A DNA stretch of 45,940 nt from an uncultured Granulosicoccaceae bacterium (GTDB lineage Bacteria; Pseudomonadota; Gammaproteobacteria; Granulosicoccales; Granulosicoccaceae): the NCBI GenBank assembly GCA_937958675.1, contig CALGND010000101.1:1-45940 (forward strand). The letters run 5' to 3'. The notes beneath the pieces were generated by a model that saw only the letters and a program-made list of their open reading frames with translations, was not told the DNA's origin and searched no databases. Position 1 is the stretch's first letter; every line of letters starts with the position of its first letter. A program made the position numbers and the translations under genes. Shown one piece after another: positions 16,138 to 23,237 of this stretch.

Positions 16138-18387
16138 ATGGATATGCGCGAAAAACGAAATACTTTAAGGCAACGTGGTTCCTCACTAGCTGAATTCATT
16201 TATACCGCACCGATTTTACTACTGCTGGGCCTAGGCAGTGTGCAAGCTGGCCTTATTTATCACGGTAAAACAACAGTAAACTACGCAGCGTTTGAAGCGG
16301 CCCGTCATGGCGCAGTTAATCATGCACAGATTAGCGAAATTAAATCCGAACTCGCCTATCGCTTGGCACCAATATACGGCGGTGATGGGACGACGGCAAA
16401 AGCTGCTCAAGCTATCGCACATTCAAAAGCTGCAAGCCTACTACCAGCGCGCACCAATGTAAGGATTCTCAACCCAACACCAGAAGCGTTCAATGATTGG
16501 GGTGAAATGAGCCTTGAAGATGGTGTTAAAGCTATCCCCAATAGTCATCTTCGCAATCGTAATGCTGAGCGCGCTACAGTGGGAAGTCAGTCAGGTGTAA
16601 ATCTACACGATGCCAATTTGTTAAAGATCAAAGTCACGCATGGCTTTGAGATGAAGATCCCTATTGTAGCTGCGATTATCGCCAAAGGGATGATAGTGGC
16701 AGACCCACCTAATTCGCATTACTACCTACAAAATCAAATACCGCTTACGTCGGTTGTGACCGTAAGGATGCAAAATGAAGCATGGGAGCAAGATTGGGAA
16801 GCAGGTGTCACACCACCCGGAGTGACAACTGAAGGTACCACTACCGAAGGCACCACAACTGAGGGAGCAACAACGCAAGGCACGACGACGCAAGGTACGA
16901 CTACACAAGGTAGTACTACCGAAGGCGCGACCACGCAAGGAACTACAACCCAAGGTACAACCACTGAAGGCGCCACAACCGGCGGGACGGACGACATTGT
17001 TTGTGATACCACCTGGGAAGATGCTCGATACACGGCAAACACTGATAATCGTTGGTGGAATCCTTTGGATTGGACTGATGACATTAAAGCCGCTGCTGCT
17101 GTGGTCTGGGATTTCTTGGAGGGTGTACTCGCCGGATTGGGAGACCAAGTAAAGGACCTATGGAATCTGTTAAAAGATCCTTCAGTGATGGTAGATATCG
17201 CCAAAGCATTTATTAGCGATCCGAAAGGCACCATTACCCAACTTATTGAAGGTGTAGTGCAAGACGCCCAAAAAATCCTTAAGTGTGGGCCGAAAGACGT
17301 TGGGCGAGTCATTGGTCAGAACATCAATCCAGTTGCGGCGGTTAAGTTGCTTAGCAAGCTAGGTGATATCTCGGGCAATGCAAAGCTTGCTAGATATGCA
17401 GATGATATGGAGCAAAAAGTGACGTGCTCTAGTTTTCCAGTCGGTACTTCGGTCTGGACGCCTGATGGATTAACGCTAATCGAGAACGTACAAAACGGCA
17501 CTGTTGTGCACGCTCGAAACGAGATCAGTTTAATTTCTAAGCCTCAGCCTGTTGTCGCTCTGTTTAGTCGAACTGCTCCGGGTTTTCATCTTATAGAGAC
17601 GGAATTTGGCGATATAAGATTGACTCCTGAACACCCTGTATGGGTGCAAGGTAGGGGCTGGGTCGATGCCAAAAATATCGTAACCGAAGATCCAATCGCT
17701 ACTATGTATGGTGACGTGCTTGCTTTTAGCAATACCTACGTCGATCAACTAACTCCGGTGTACAACTTTACTGTTGCGAACACTCATAATTATTTTGTTG
17801 GTGAGATGGGGTTGTGGGTACACAATGCCGGTAATAGCTCTTCAATAAAATGCGGATTGACCGCTCACGTTCCTGAAAAAATAGAACTGTCAGAACTAGG
17901 TGGAATGATTGGCGAGGGTGGTGTTAAGAAAGTTTATGACTGGAAGGATGGATTAGTTGTTGGAGTTGCCAAGCCTGGTAAGAATCCCCAGTGGGTAGTC
18001 AACGAGTATAATGCGCTTAAAACGTTGGGAGAAAATGGATTACCAGTAGTCAAAGTACACGGATTGACAAAAGTTGATGGTAGGCAGGCTATTGTTATGT
18101 CTAAGGTCGATGGTTTTGGTTCCAAGGATGTTGTAAAAAATGTTAATGGAAAACCGACTATCGTAGGTGCGTCGCCAGATTTAAATGCGAAAAGCATTCA
18201 AGATCTTAAAAATATCAGAAATATGCTCATTGAGAAAAAGATCAGTGTAGATGATCTACAATTTATAATTGGTAAAGATGGCAGCGTAAAAATAGCTGAT
18301 CCAGCTGGAATTCAGCTTAAGCCGCCTTCTACTACCAACAAACAAACTATAGATCTGCTCATTCAAGCAGCAGAAAAGAATCTGTAA
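16138..18387 (+). CDS. Polymorphic-toxin-like protein: TadE-like N-terminus, Thr-rich repeat, HINT domain, kinase-like C-terminus
   Basis: A 749-residue mosaic protein. Residues 12-60 match the TadE/TadG pilus-like segment (RGSSLAEF, a hydrophobic helix, then AAFEAARHG), predicting export and membrane anchoring. Residues 229-283 are eleven TTxG-type pentapeptides. Residues about 430-563 form a HINT (intein-like) domain: Cys430 at CSSFPVGTSVWTPDG, TPEHPVWVQGRGW with His499, NTHNYFVGEMGLWVHN with His562-Asn563 at the end. HINT domains in toxins self-cleave and free the C-terminal part. Residues 565-749 look like a small protein-kinase fold: GEGGVKKVYD (592-601), Lys612 in VGVAKPG, Glu623, and DDLQFIIGKDGSVKIADPAG (705-724) resembling catalytic-loop and DFG motifs. 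The C-terminal DNA looks A/T-richer than the rest, as expected for a swapped module. Kinase activity is inference. ATG 16138 has a weak ribosome site. Confidence 0.8.
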   Translation: MDMREKRNTLRQRGSSLAEFIYTAPILLLLGLGSVQAGLIYHGKTTVNYAAFEAARHGAVNHAQISEIKSELAYRLAPIYGGDGTTAKAAQAIAHSKAASLLPARTNVRILNPTPEAFNDWGEMSLEDGVKAIPNSHLRNRNAERATVGSQSGVNLHDANLLKIKVTHGFEMKIPIVAAIIAKGMIVADPPNSHYYLQNQIPLTSVVTVRMQNEAWEQDWEAGVTPPGVTTEGTTTEGTTTEGATTQGTTTQGTTTQGSTTEGATTQGTTTQGTTTEGATTGGTDDIVCDTTWEDARYTANTDNRWWNPLDWTDDIKAAAAVVWDFLEGVLAGLGDQVKDLWNLLKDPSVMVDIAKAFISDPKGTITQLIEGVVQDAQKILKCGPKDVGRVIGQNINPVAAVKLLSKLGDISGNAKLARYADDMEQKVTCSSFPVGTSVWTPDGLTLIENVQNGTVVHARNEISLISKPQPVVALFSRTAPGFHLIETEFGDIRLTPEHPVWVQGRGWVDAKNIVTEDPIATMYGDVLAFSNTYVDQLTPVYNFTVANTHNYFVGEMGLWVHNAGNSSSIKCGLTAHVPEKIELSELGGMIGEGGVKKVYDWKDGLVVGVAKPGKNPQWVVNEYNALKTLGENGLPVVKVHGLTKVDGRQAIVMSKVDGFGSKDVVKNVNGKPTIVGASPDLNAKSIQDLKNIRNMLIEKKISVDDLQFIIGKDGSVKIADPAGIQLKPPSTTNKQTIDLLIQAAEKNL
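16822..16986 (+). repeat. Eleven in-frame 15-nt repeats encoding TTxG pentapeptides
   Basis: The units encode VTTEG, TTTEG (twice), ATTQG, TTTQG (twice), STTEG, ATTQG, TTTQG, TTTEG and ATTGG. Codons vary synonymously between copies, so the peptide rather than the DNA seems to be kept. It makes a flexible, hydrophilic Thr-rich stalk between the TadE-like part and the domains behind it. Confidence 0.92.
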
Positions 18388-18428
18388 TTGTGAGCGTATC
18401 AAGTTAATACAACAGGCACGTCAACGTT

Positions 18429-18848
18429 ATGAAAATGCCCTTCATCTATAGTGCAGAGATAATCATGCATGACCGGAGCATGCAAAACAACGAAGCCGTA
18501 GTTGTTGGTGCAGCGATACCGGCTGCTTATGCCATAAAGACTAAACTATTTAGCGCAGAGAATGCAGAACAAGCATTTGGAAAAGTGATCAGTTTTATAG
18601 AAGGCTTTAACGCTAAACAAGGCAGTAAACCTACCAGCGAGCAGAGCTTAATAGCGGTAGGAATTTATCAACTAAGCAATGCAGGATTAGGGCTTGAAAA
18701 GGATGGGTTGCAGTTGAAGTCATCTATGCATGACATGTATGGTGATAGGGTGTCTCATGTTTTGATCAAGCGGCACGAAATACCGGTGGCAAAAGAAAAA
18801 AAGGATCTAGACGCTATTCGATACGAAAAAATGTTTGCGCATTCATGA
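18429..18848 (+). CDS. Small protein, candidate immunity protein 1
   Basis: A 139-residue soluble protein I do not recognise for certain. Its core (KLFSAENAEQAFGKVISFIEGFN, then GIYQLSNAGL) closely parallels the core of the next gene (FAENVEDAYRKAISHLEG, then GIHQLTEYDL), so the two are paralogues. The pattern recalls DUF4288-like proteins found in toxin-immunity loci, judged by eye only. It starts 42 nt after the toxin-like gene on the same strand, where an immunity gene is expected. The ribosome site is weak and the true start could be an internal Met. Confidence 0.55.
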   Translation: MKMPFIYSAEIIMHDRSMQNNEAVVVGAAIPAAYAIKTKLFSAENAEQAFGKVISFIEGFNAKQGSKPTSEQSLIAVGIYQLSNAGLGLEKDGLQLKSSMHDMYGDRVSHVLIKRHEIPVAKEKKDLDAIRYEKMFAHS

Positions 18849-18948
18849 TGTCACTTTAAAAGTGTGCCTTCATTTTAAACCTTTATAGCGTATCGATCTC
18901 GCCGCGTTACAGCGGCATAGATTATTGTCTCAGTAATTAAAATAAACT

Positions 18949-19362
18949 ATGAAAATATTTTACCTTCAATTAGTTATAAGTATCACTAATAAATGGTGCA
19001 AAACTTCTGACGAAACTGATGGTAGCAGAGATGACGAATTTGCATATGAGCGTTCTGAAGTAGCATATGTTGTTGAAGGATCCATTTATTTTGCTGAAAA
19101 TGTCGAAGATGCTTACCGTAAAGCAATCAGCCATCTAGAGGGTAGTGGCGATGTTAATCATGATGGGCCGGGGGATATCACCTTTTACAAGGGTGAGGGT
19201 ATACATCAGTTGACAGAATACGACCTGACCTACGACGAATTTATTTCGAAGATGGGCACTGATGAAGGAATGGGGCTTAGTGAATTTATTTTCGATAGCA
19301 TTGATAATGAAACCGCAAAGCCTCTTATACGAACGAAAAGTGAACTTAAGGCATTCTTGTAA
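18949..19362 (+). CDS. Small protein, candidate immunity protein 2 (paralogue of the preceding gene)
   Basis: A 137-residue acidic protein. It shares the xFAEN-x-E-x-A-x-x-K-x-IS-x-x-EG core and the GIxQL motif with the gene before it, which suggests duplication and divergence. Arrays of related immunity genes are common downstream of polymorphic toxins, where they may protect against several toxin variants. About 100 nt separates the two genes. No membrane segment is evident. The link to the toxin is inferred from position. Confidence 0.55.
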   Translation: MKIFYLQLVISITNKWCKTSDETDGSRDDEFAYERSEVAYVVEGSIYFAENVEDAYRKAISHLEGSGDVNHDGPGDITFYKGEGIHQLTEYDLTYDEFISKMGTDEGMGLSEFIFDSIDNETAKPLIRTKSELKAFL

Positions 19363-19496
19363 TCTGATAATAGATGGCAATTGCTGAGTGGTGTCAGCGT
19401 ATCGCAGGCGTGTAGTTCTTCTGTTTAAGTTAAGAATAAACTAACCCCTTTCAGCAGCGAGGCAGCTAAACACATTCTGTGTAAAGGTTTAAATGC

Positions 19497-20021
19497 ATGG
19501 CAATAAAAATCGACAGAAATACTGCAATACTTAAAATCTGTAGCGATTCAATAAGCTTACTATGCGTCGAGGAGCGAGAGTCGTACATCCTCGATTGGTG
19601 GGGTTTAGATGAGGACGATACTGAATATCATGAGCTTGATGCCGCCTTGCAAAACAAACTCCACGTGCTAGACGAGCCAGATGACTCACTTAGTACTGAA
19701 TACGATCCCTTAATACAAATGGCTCTGCGGCAAAACTTGTACGGCACGACTAACAGGTATCTGGAGCAACAACTGCATCAGCTTACCAGTGCTGAGCACT
19801 TGGTAGAAGGCGATATAGAGCTAATGCAAAAATGTCCATGCTGCGATTATCTTACGATGAAATCAAAGACTGGCTTTGAAATATGTCCTCTTTGCAAATG
19901 GGAATATACTGGGGAGGCGCAGGACAAATCCGGTGGACCTAATCATATGTCGCTTAGCGAAGGCAGAGCTGAGTTTAGGCAAAAGAATATTGTCAGCACA
20001 AAGTGGCGTCATAGTGTTTAG
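19497..20021 (+). CDS. Cys-rich CPCC zinc-ribbon protein, candidate immunity-locus gene
   Basis: A 174-residue protein. The C-terminal third has a zinc-ribbon of the CPCC family: QKCPCCDYLTMKSKTGFEICPLCKWEY (Cys113, Cys116, Cys130, Cys133), followed by the family tail GGPNHMSLSEGRAEF. CPCC proteins recur beside polymorphic toxins and are thought to act in immunity. The N-terminal 100 residues, with ILDWWGLDEDDTEYHELD, are typical of the longer members. It is third in a row after the toxin-like gene, all rightward. Confidence 0.72.
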   Translation: MAIKIDRNTAILKICSDSISLLCVEERESYILDWWGLDEDDTEYHELDAALQNKLHVLDEPDDSLSTEYDPLIQMALRQNLYGTTNRYLEQQLHQLTSAEHLVEGDIELMQKCPCCDYLTMKSKTGFEICPLCKWEYTGEAQDKSGGPNHMSLSEGRAEFRQKNIVSTKWRHSV

Positions 20022-20111
20022 TTGCCTACATTTTCAGCATTGATATTGCTACAAGGTATGTCGATCGCTTGCCGTCATCGCCACATACACTAAACAATAT
20101 ACGGTCTCATA

Positions 20112-20477
20112 CTATTGATTAAGAACGTTGTTGAACTCTTGGCTGAATTTCTCTGGAGTAAACGGCTTGGCAATATAAAATTGTGCTCCAGCTTCTCTAG
20201 CAGCATCTACCATTGCAGAGGTTGCTTCGGATGTTACAAATCCGAACAGTACTTCGTTACCATCTTCTCTGAGTTTTTTCAGAACATCGATACCTGTTAG
20301 TTTTGGCATACTCCAGTCACAAAGTACAATATTCGGTTGTAGTTCATTTATCTTGACTAAAGCGTCATCTCCATTTACGGCCTCAGAAATTTCCAAATTA
20401 TCGAATCCAGTACGGCTCAATGTGTGTTTTATGATCAATCGCATTGAGCTACTGTTATTGACTATTAGTAACTTCAA
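20112..20477 (-). CDS. Stand-alone CheY-like receiver with altered acidic pocket
   Basis: A 121-residue single response-regulator domain with no output domain. Asp54 in VLCDWSMP is the expected phosphorylation site, with Thr82 and Lys104 (YIAKPF) as the usual switch residues. The metal-binding acidic pair near the N-terminus, normally DD in a VDDS motif, is NN here (IVNNSSSMR, Asn7 and Asn8). That should weaken Mg2+-dependent phosphorylation, so it may be an atypical receiver. It starts with TTG, justified by AGGAG about 6 nt upstream. No histidine kinase or chemotaxis gene is nearby. Confidence 0.85.
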   Translation of the reverse strand: MKLLIVNNSSSMRLIIKHTLSRTGFDNLEISEAVNGDDALVKINELQPNIVLCDWSMPKLTGIDVLKKLREDGNEVLFGFVTSEATSAMVDAAREAGAQFYIAKPFTPEKFSQEFNNVLNQ

Positions 20478-20488
20478 CGGTGGCTCCT
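20475..20488 (-). promoter_or_regulatory. Ribosome binding site fixing a TTG start for the receiver gene
   Basis: On the minus strand AGGAG is followed after six bases by TTG, then codons for KLLIV, the first receiver strand. No in-frame ATG exists nearby, so TTG is the start. Confidence 0.8.
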
Positions 20489-20721
20489 ATGAAATAGTTA
20501 GTTACCTATCGACTAAAAGTTCGTGCGCTGTACGAACTAAGCTATCTAACAGTTAGTTGTTGTTGCGACGTAGCAATGTAACGGTAGAGACAATATTCAT
20601 TCTGTCTTTATCAACAGCGTACGTAACGTATCTACTTTACATATTGAGACTTTGGTGATGGTGGTGTGAGCCCTATAACGATCGACTATAAATGAATAGT
20701 CATGTCTTAATGCTTTTGGCG

Positions 20722-21945
20722 TTAGGCTCGCGCAATTGCAATGACTTCAATTTCAATCACCATATTCTCGTACACTAAATAGGGCACGGGTATTCCAGAT
20801 GTGGCGGGGCCGGGCGTTTGAAATGCGTTTGATCGAATGCTTAGATTTTTGTGTAATCCCTCTCCAGACGCATTACCTTTATAAAAGGTGGTGACCTTAA
20901 TGATGTCGTCCATGGATGCGCCTAGATCGGCCAAAATTGTTTTTATGTTCGCTAATGCAATTTTGGTTTGCTCGACAATGTTGTTTGGATGCAATACCTC
21001 TGCATTGGTATTTAGAGCAACTTGTCCGCCTAAGTGAATAACATCACCAAAACGATTGCCGTGCTTATAAGGTAGATGTGTGGTCCAGTCCCAATGGCCT
21101 ACAGGCCAAGAATAGCGAATCGGTGGAGCGGTTTGCACTGTGGTCACAGCAGCAGCCGTTATTGCTATTTTAGTCATTAAGCCATCGCGCGCAAAACCCT
21201 TTACAGAAATACCGGTAGCGGCTGGCCCTGGTTCTGGAAAAAATTCAGCTCTTATGGCGGCCGGCTTAACCCAATTGTTAGCAGTGCCGTCGCCTTGATA
21301 AAATACATTGAGTTTGAGTGCCTGGCTTGTCGTGCAACTAGCCATTGCTAAAGCATGTTCAACCTTGTACATCATTAAGCGTGTTTGTTCGATTAGATCA
21401 CCGTGGGCGGGCAGAGATCCGTCTGCACCGATTGCTGAGATATCACTCGTGAAAACTAAGTCGTTGCAGCGCACAACATGTGAATATTGGTCTGGTAAGG
21501 CGGGTAGTTTTTTGCTTCGAAAAAATTCAGGGTTCTCGTTTGTTCGAAGAGTCGGATCAATCGCAACTGCTTCAAGCTCAATTCGCATTCCTGGATAACA
21601 TAACTCGGGTAAGCAAATAGTTGAAACTACTGGACGAGTTGCTTCACTGAGTCGCTTTCCAATTAGTTTGAGTATCATCGCCTCGTCGGTGTCATCGCCA
21701 GTGAAGTAGATCACCAGCTTCACCAAATCATCCAGCCCAGCCCCAAGGTCAAGCAAAATTGACTCAACGTGCTGCATAACATTATGTGTTTGGGCGTTTA
21801 GATCATCAGGTGTGACCACTTGACCGTGGCTGCCAAGATCAGCTTGCCCGCCGGTATAAATCAATCCACCGCGTTTAACACCGTGGTAGTGAGAGAGTTC
21901 TACCGGCCAATGCCAGTGATTTTCAGGCCAACTGTGTGTTTTCAT
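20722..21945 (-). CDS. Fusion of three RidA/YjgF-family domains
   Basis: A 407-residue protein made of three tandem RidA-like domains (about 15-130, 145-266, 290-406); ordinary RidA is about 130 residues and works as a homotrimer. The repeated signature is visible: GGLIYTGGQADL and IELEAVAI in domain 1, DVIHLGGQVALN and IEIEVIAI in domain 3, a weaker version in domain 2. The Arg used by RidA to deaminate enamine/imine intermediates is kept only in domain 1 (ATRPVVSTICLP, Arg104); the matching place is Ala in PGPAATGI and PGPATSGI. One active domain with two structural ones in a single-chain trimer is a reasonable inference. It stands alone. Confidence 0.85.
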   Translation of the reverse strand: MKTHSWPENHWHWPVELSHYHGVKRGGLIYTGGQADLGSHGQVVTPDDLNAQTHNVMQHVESILLDLGAGLDDLVKLVIYFTGDDTDEAMILKLIGKRLSEATRPVVSTICLPELCYPGMRIELEAVAIDPTLRTNENPEFFRSKKLPALPDQYSHVVRCNDLVFTSDISAIGADGSLPAHGDLIEQTRLMMYKVEHALAMASCTTSQALKLNVFYQGDGTANNWVKPAAIRAEFFPEPGPAATGISVKGFARDGLMTKIAITAAAVTTVQTAPPIRYSWPVGHWDWTTHLPYKHGNRFGDVIHLGGQVALNTNAEVLHPNNIVEQTKIALANIKTILADLGASMDDIIKVTTFYKGNASGEGLHKNLSIRSNAFQTPGPATSGIPVPYLVYENMVIEIEVIAIARA

Positions 21946-22060
21946 CGTCTAATCGCTTAGCGAGCCCAAGTCGGAAATTCAGATTGAATCAATAATGAGA
22001 TTGTATCAAGATTGGAATATTGTGTAGGTGATCTAAGCTCCCATAGACATATTAAAAAGA

Positions 22061-22585
22061 ATGGATCATCGGAACATGAATATGAGCCAAGTTGAAGTGC
22101 TGGTCGAGAAAACGATGTATCGATCGCGCTGGCTGTTAGCGCCAATCTATCTTGGTCTATCCGTAGCGCTATTGGCCCTGGGCATTAAGTTCTTCCAAGA
22201 ATGCCTTCATCTGATGCTGCACCTTCTTTCAATGAAAGAGGCGGACATGGTCCTGGTGGTGTTGTCCCTAATTGATATGGCCATGGTGGGTGGATTGATT
22301 GTGATGGTGATGATGAGTGGCTACGAGAATTTTGTCTCACAGCTGGATGTCGGGGAGAACGAAGAAAAGCTTGGTTGGCTCGGCACAATGGACTCGGCGT
22401 CCTTAAAGGCCAAAATTGCCGCTAGCATCGTGGCGATATCCAGTATTCATCTTTTAAAAGTATTTATGAATACACCTAATCTAACAAACGATAATCTGAA
22501 GTGGTACGTCATCATCCATCTCACGTTTGTGTTGTCGGCGTTTGCGATGGGTTACTTGGACGTGATCAATAAGCGCCTTAACTAA
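22061..22585 (+). CDS. UPF0114 (YqhA-like) inner-membrane protein
   Basis: A protein of up to 174 residues with four hydrophobic segments at about 25-44, 62-85, 117-137 and 147-167, and the UPF0114 motif [11 protein letters not shown], matching E. coli YqhA in length and layout. The function of this family is unsettled. The start may be Met1 (22061) or Met6/Met8; a GGA site lies 5 nt before Met6 (22076), so a slightly shorter protein is possible. It is the last gene of the insert before the ribosomal block. Confidence 0.88.
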   Translation: MDHRNMNMSQVEVLVEKTMYRSRWLLAPIYLGLSVALLALGIKFFQECLHLMLHLLSMKEADMVLVVLSLIDMAMVGGLIVMVMMSGYENFVSQLDVGENEEKLGWLGTMDSASLKAKIAASIVAISSIHLLKVFMNTPNLTNDNLKWYVIIHLTFVLSAFAMGYLDVINKRLN

Positions 22586-22849
22586 GGATATCTGGCGATC
22601 TCGGTCGGTTGATGACGATGTGGGGGTAAGCTGGTTTGAAAAACACTTGTGCACGTAAAACACAGAATGCTGGTTTAGCTCATCTGCTCTATTTTTGAGC
22701 AAAATTACTTGTAGCTGATGCAAGTGCTACGCAAACTGGTATCACGTTAGGTCCGCAAAAATTTCAACTAACATGCTGAATTATATAGAATTGCCATGTG
22801 TTTGTTGTTGAATGTAAAGGCATTGGGCGGCGTAAAGTAGGGGAGTCAA

Positions 22850-22908
22850 CTGTGGCGAAAATGCCTGCCACAGCTGTGGATACTATTGTCACAGAATTGA
22901 CTAAGTCA
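22850..22908. promoter_or_regulatory. Cluster of inverted repeats with CTGTGG/CCACAG halves
   Basis: CTGTGGC (22850-22856) pairs with GCCACAG (22867-22873). The latter merges into the 12-bp palindrome CCACAGCTGTGG (22868-22879), and the second CTGTG pairs with CACAG at 22890-22894. An 11-bp palindrome TGACTAAGTCA follows at 22898-22908. They lie about 95-155 nt upstream of the -10 box, so they could be regulator sites or alternative hairpins. Confidence 0.6.
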
Positions 22909-23000
22909 TAAAAAATTGGCGATCAAAAAAGCGCTGGCGATTCAGACGTTTGTCACTTGAAAAAAACCTGCCTGTCCCTGTGGATTCTGCCAGATTTAGT

Positions 23001-23009
23001 TGTTATACT
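23001..23009 (+). promoter_or_regulatory. Extended -10 promoter for the rplC-rplQ ribosomal block
   Basis: TGTTATACT is an extended -10 (TG, one base, TATACT at 23004-23009). The -35 region at 17 nt spacing is poor (TGGATT), which an extended -10 can tolerate. A G/C-rich discriminator (GCGGGC) follows, a feature of growth-rate and ppGpp-controlled stable-RNA and ribosomal promoters. It would give a leader of about 220 nt before rplC. Confidence 0.65.
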
Positions 23010-23024
23010 TGCGGGCTACCTAGA

Positions 23025-23056
23025 CCCGGCGTTATGTATTTGCGTCGGGCTTTGAT
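23025..23056 (+). terminator. Terminator-like hairpin in the rplC leader (candidate attenuator)
   Basis: CCCGGCG (23025-23031) pairs with CGTCGGG (23043-23049) over seven base pairs with one G-T pair, followed by CTTTGATTTT. It lies just downstream of the -10 box, so a complete terminator here would switch off the ribosomal block; attenuation is the likely use. Confidence 0.55.
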
Positions 23057-23079
23057 TTTGTGTGACGTAAAAATCCTTT

Positions 23080-23159
23080 GACACTGGGCTGTTACGACGC
23101 TTAGGACCAATTTTGACTACTCAATTTGGTCGCTAGCGTTTCAACAGAGCGCCAGTGTC
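23080..23159 (+). ncRNA. Structured 5' leader RNA upstream of rplC
   Basis: A nested stem of about 80 nt. GACACTGG (23080-23087) pairs with CCAGTGTC (23152-23159). CTGTT (23089-23093) pairs with AACAG (23143-23147). GACGC (23096-23100) pairs with GCGTT (23136-23140). An apical GACCAA...TTGGTC stem lies within 23104-23131. It ends 78 nt before the rplC start. In E. coli, L4 represses its own operon through the S10 leader upstream of rpsJ; this may be a relocated counterpart, which is inference. Confidence 0.7.
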
Positions 23160-23237
23160 TGCGCTTTTGTTAGTGGGTTGATAGCGGTTTTTATTACACA
23201 GTATGTTTAGCAGTTTGCAGGGTTGGAGAGAAGAATA

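Larger units (their letters stand above)
22586..23237 (+). promoter_or_regulatory. Regulatory region and leader upstream of rplC
   Basis: A 652 nt non-coding gap. It holds palindromes at 22850-22908, an extended -10 promoter near 23001, a terminator-like hairpin at 23025-23049 and a long nested stem at 23080-23159, all described separately. The first 260 nt (22586-22849) shows only weak short hairpins. This region must drive the whole rplC-rplQ block, since rpsJ is 22.6 kb upstream and closed by terminators. Confidence 0.75.

Noticed and set aside
16734..17312. Leftward frames opposite the Thr-rich repeat (VVPSVVVPSVV-type)
   Set aside because: Low-complexity shadows of the repeat coding region on the other strand.
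17425..17829. Self-splicing intein in the toxin-like gene
   Set aside because: The ending VHN is followed by Ala-Gly and not Cys/Ser/Thr, and no endonuclease or C-extein context exists; a HINT autoprocessing domain fits better.
22640..22740. Possible tRNA or small RNA gene
   Set aside because: Short stems such as GCTC/GAGC and GTAGC/GCTAC occur but no cloverleaf or terminator-bounded RNA could be drawn.
644..23237. Integrative mobile element or prophage
   Set aside because: No integrase, transposase, phage gene, tRNA attachment site or flanking direct repeat was seen at either edge.
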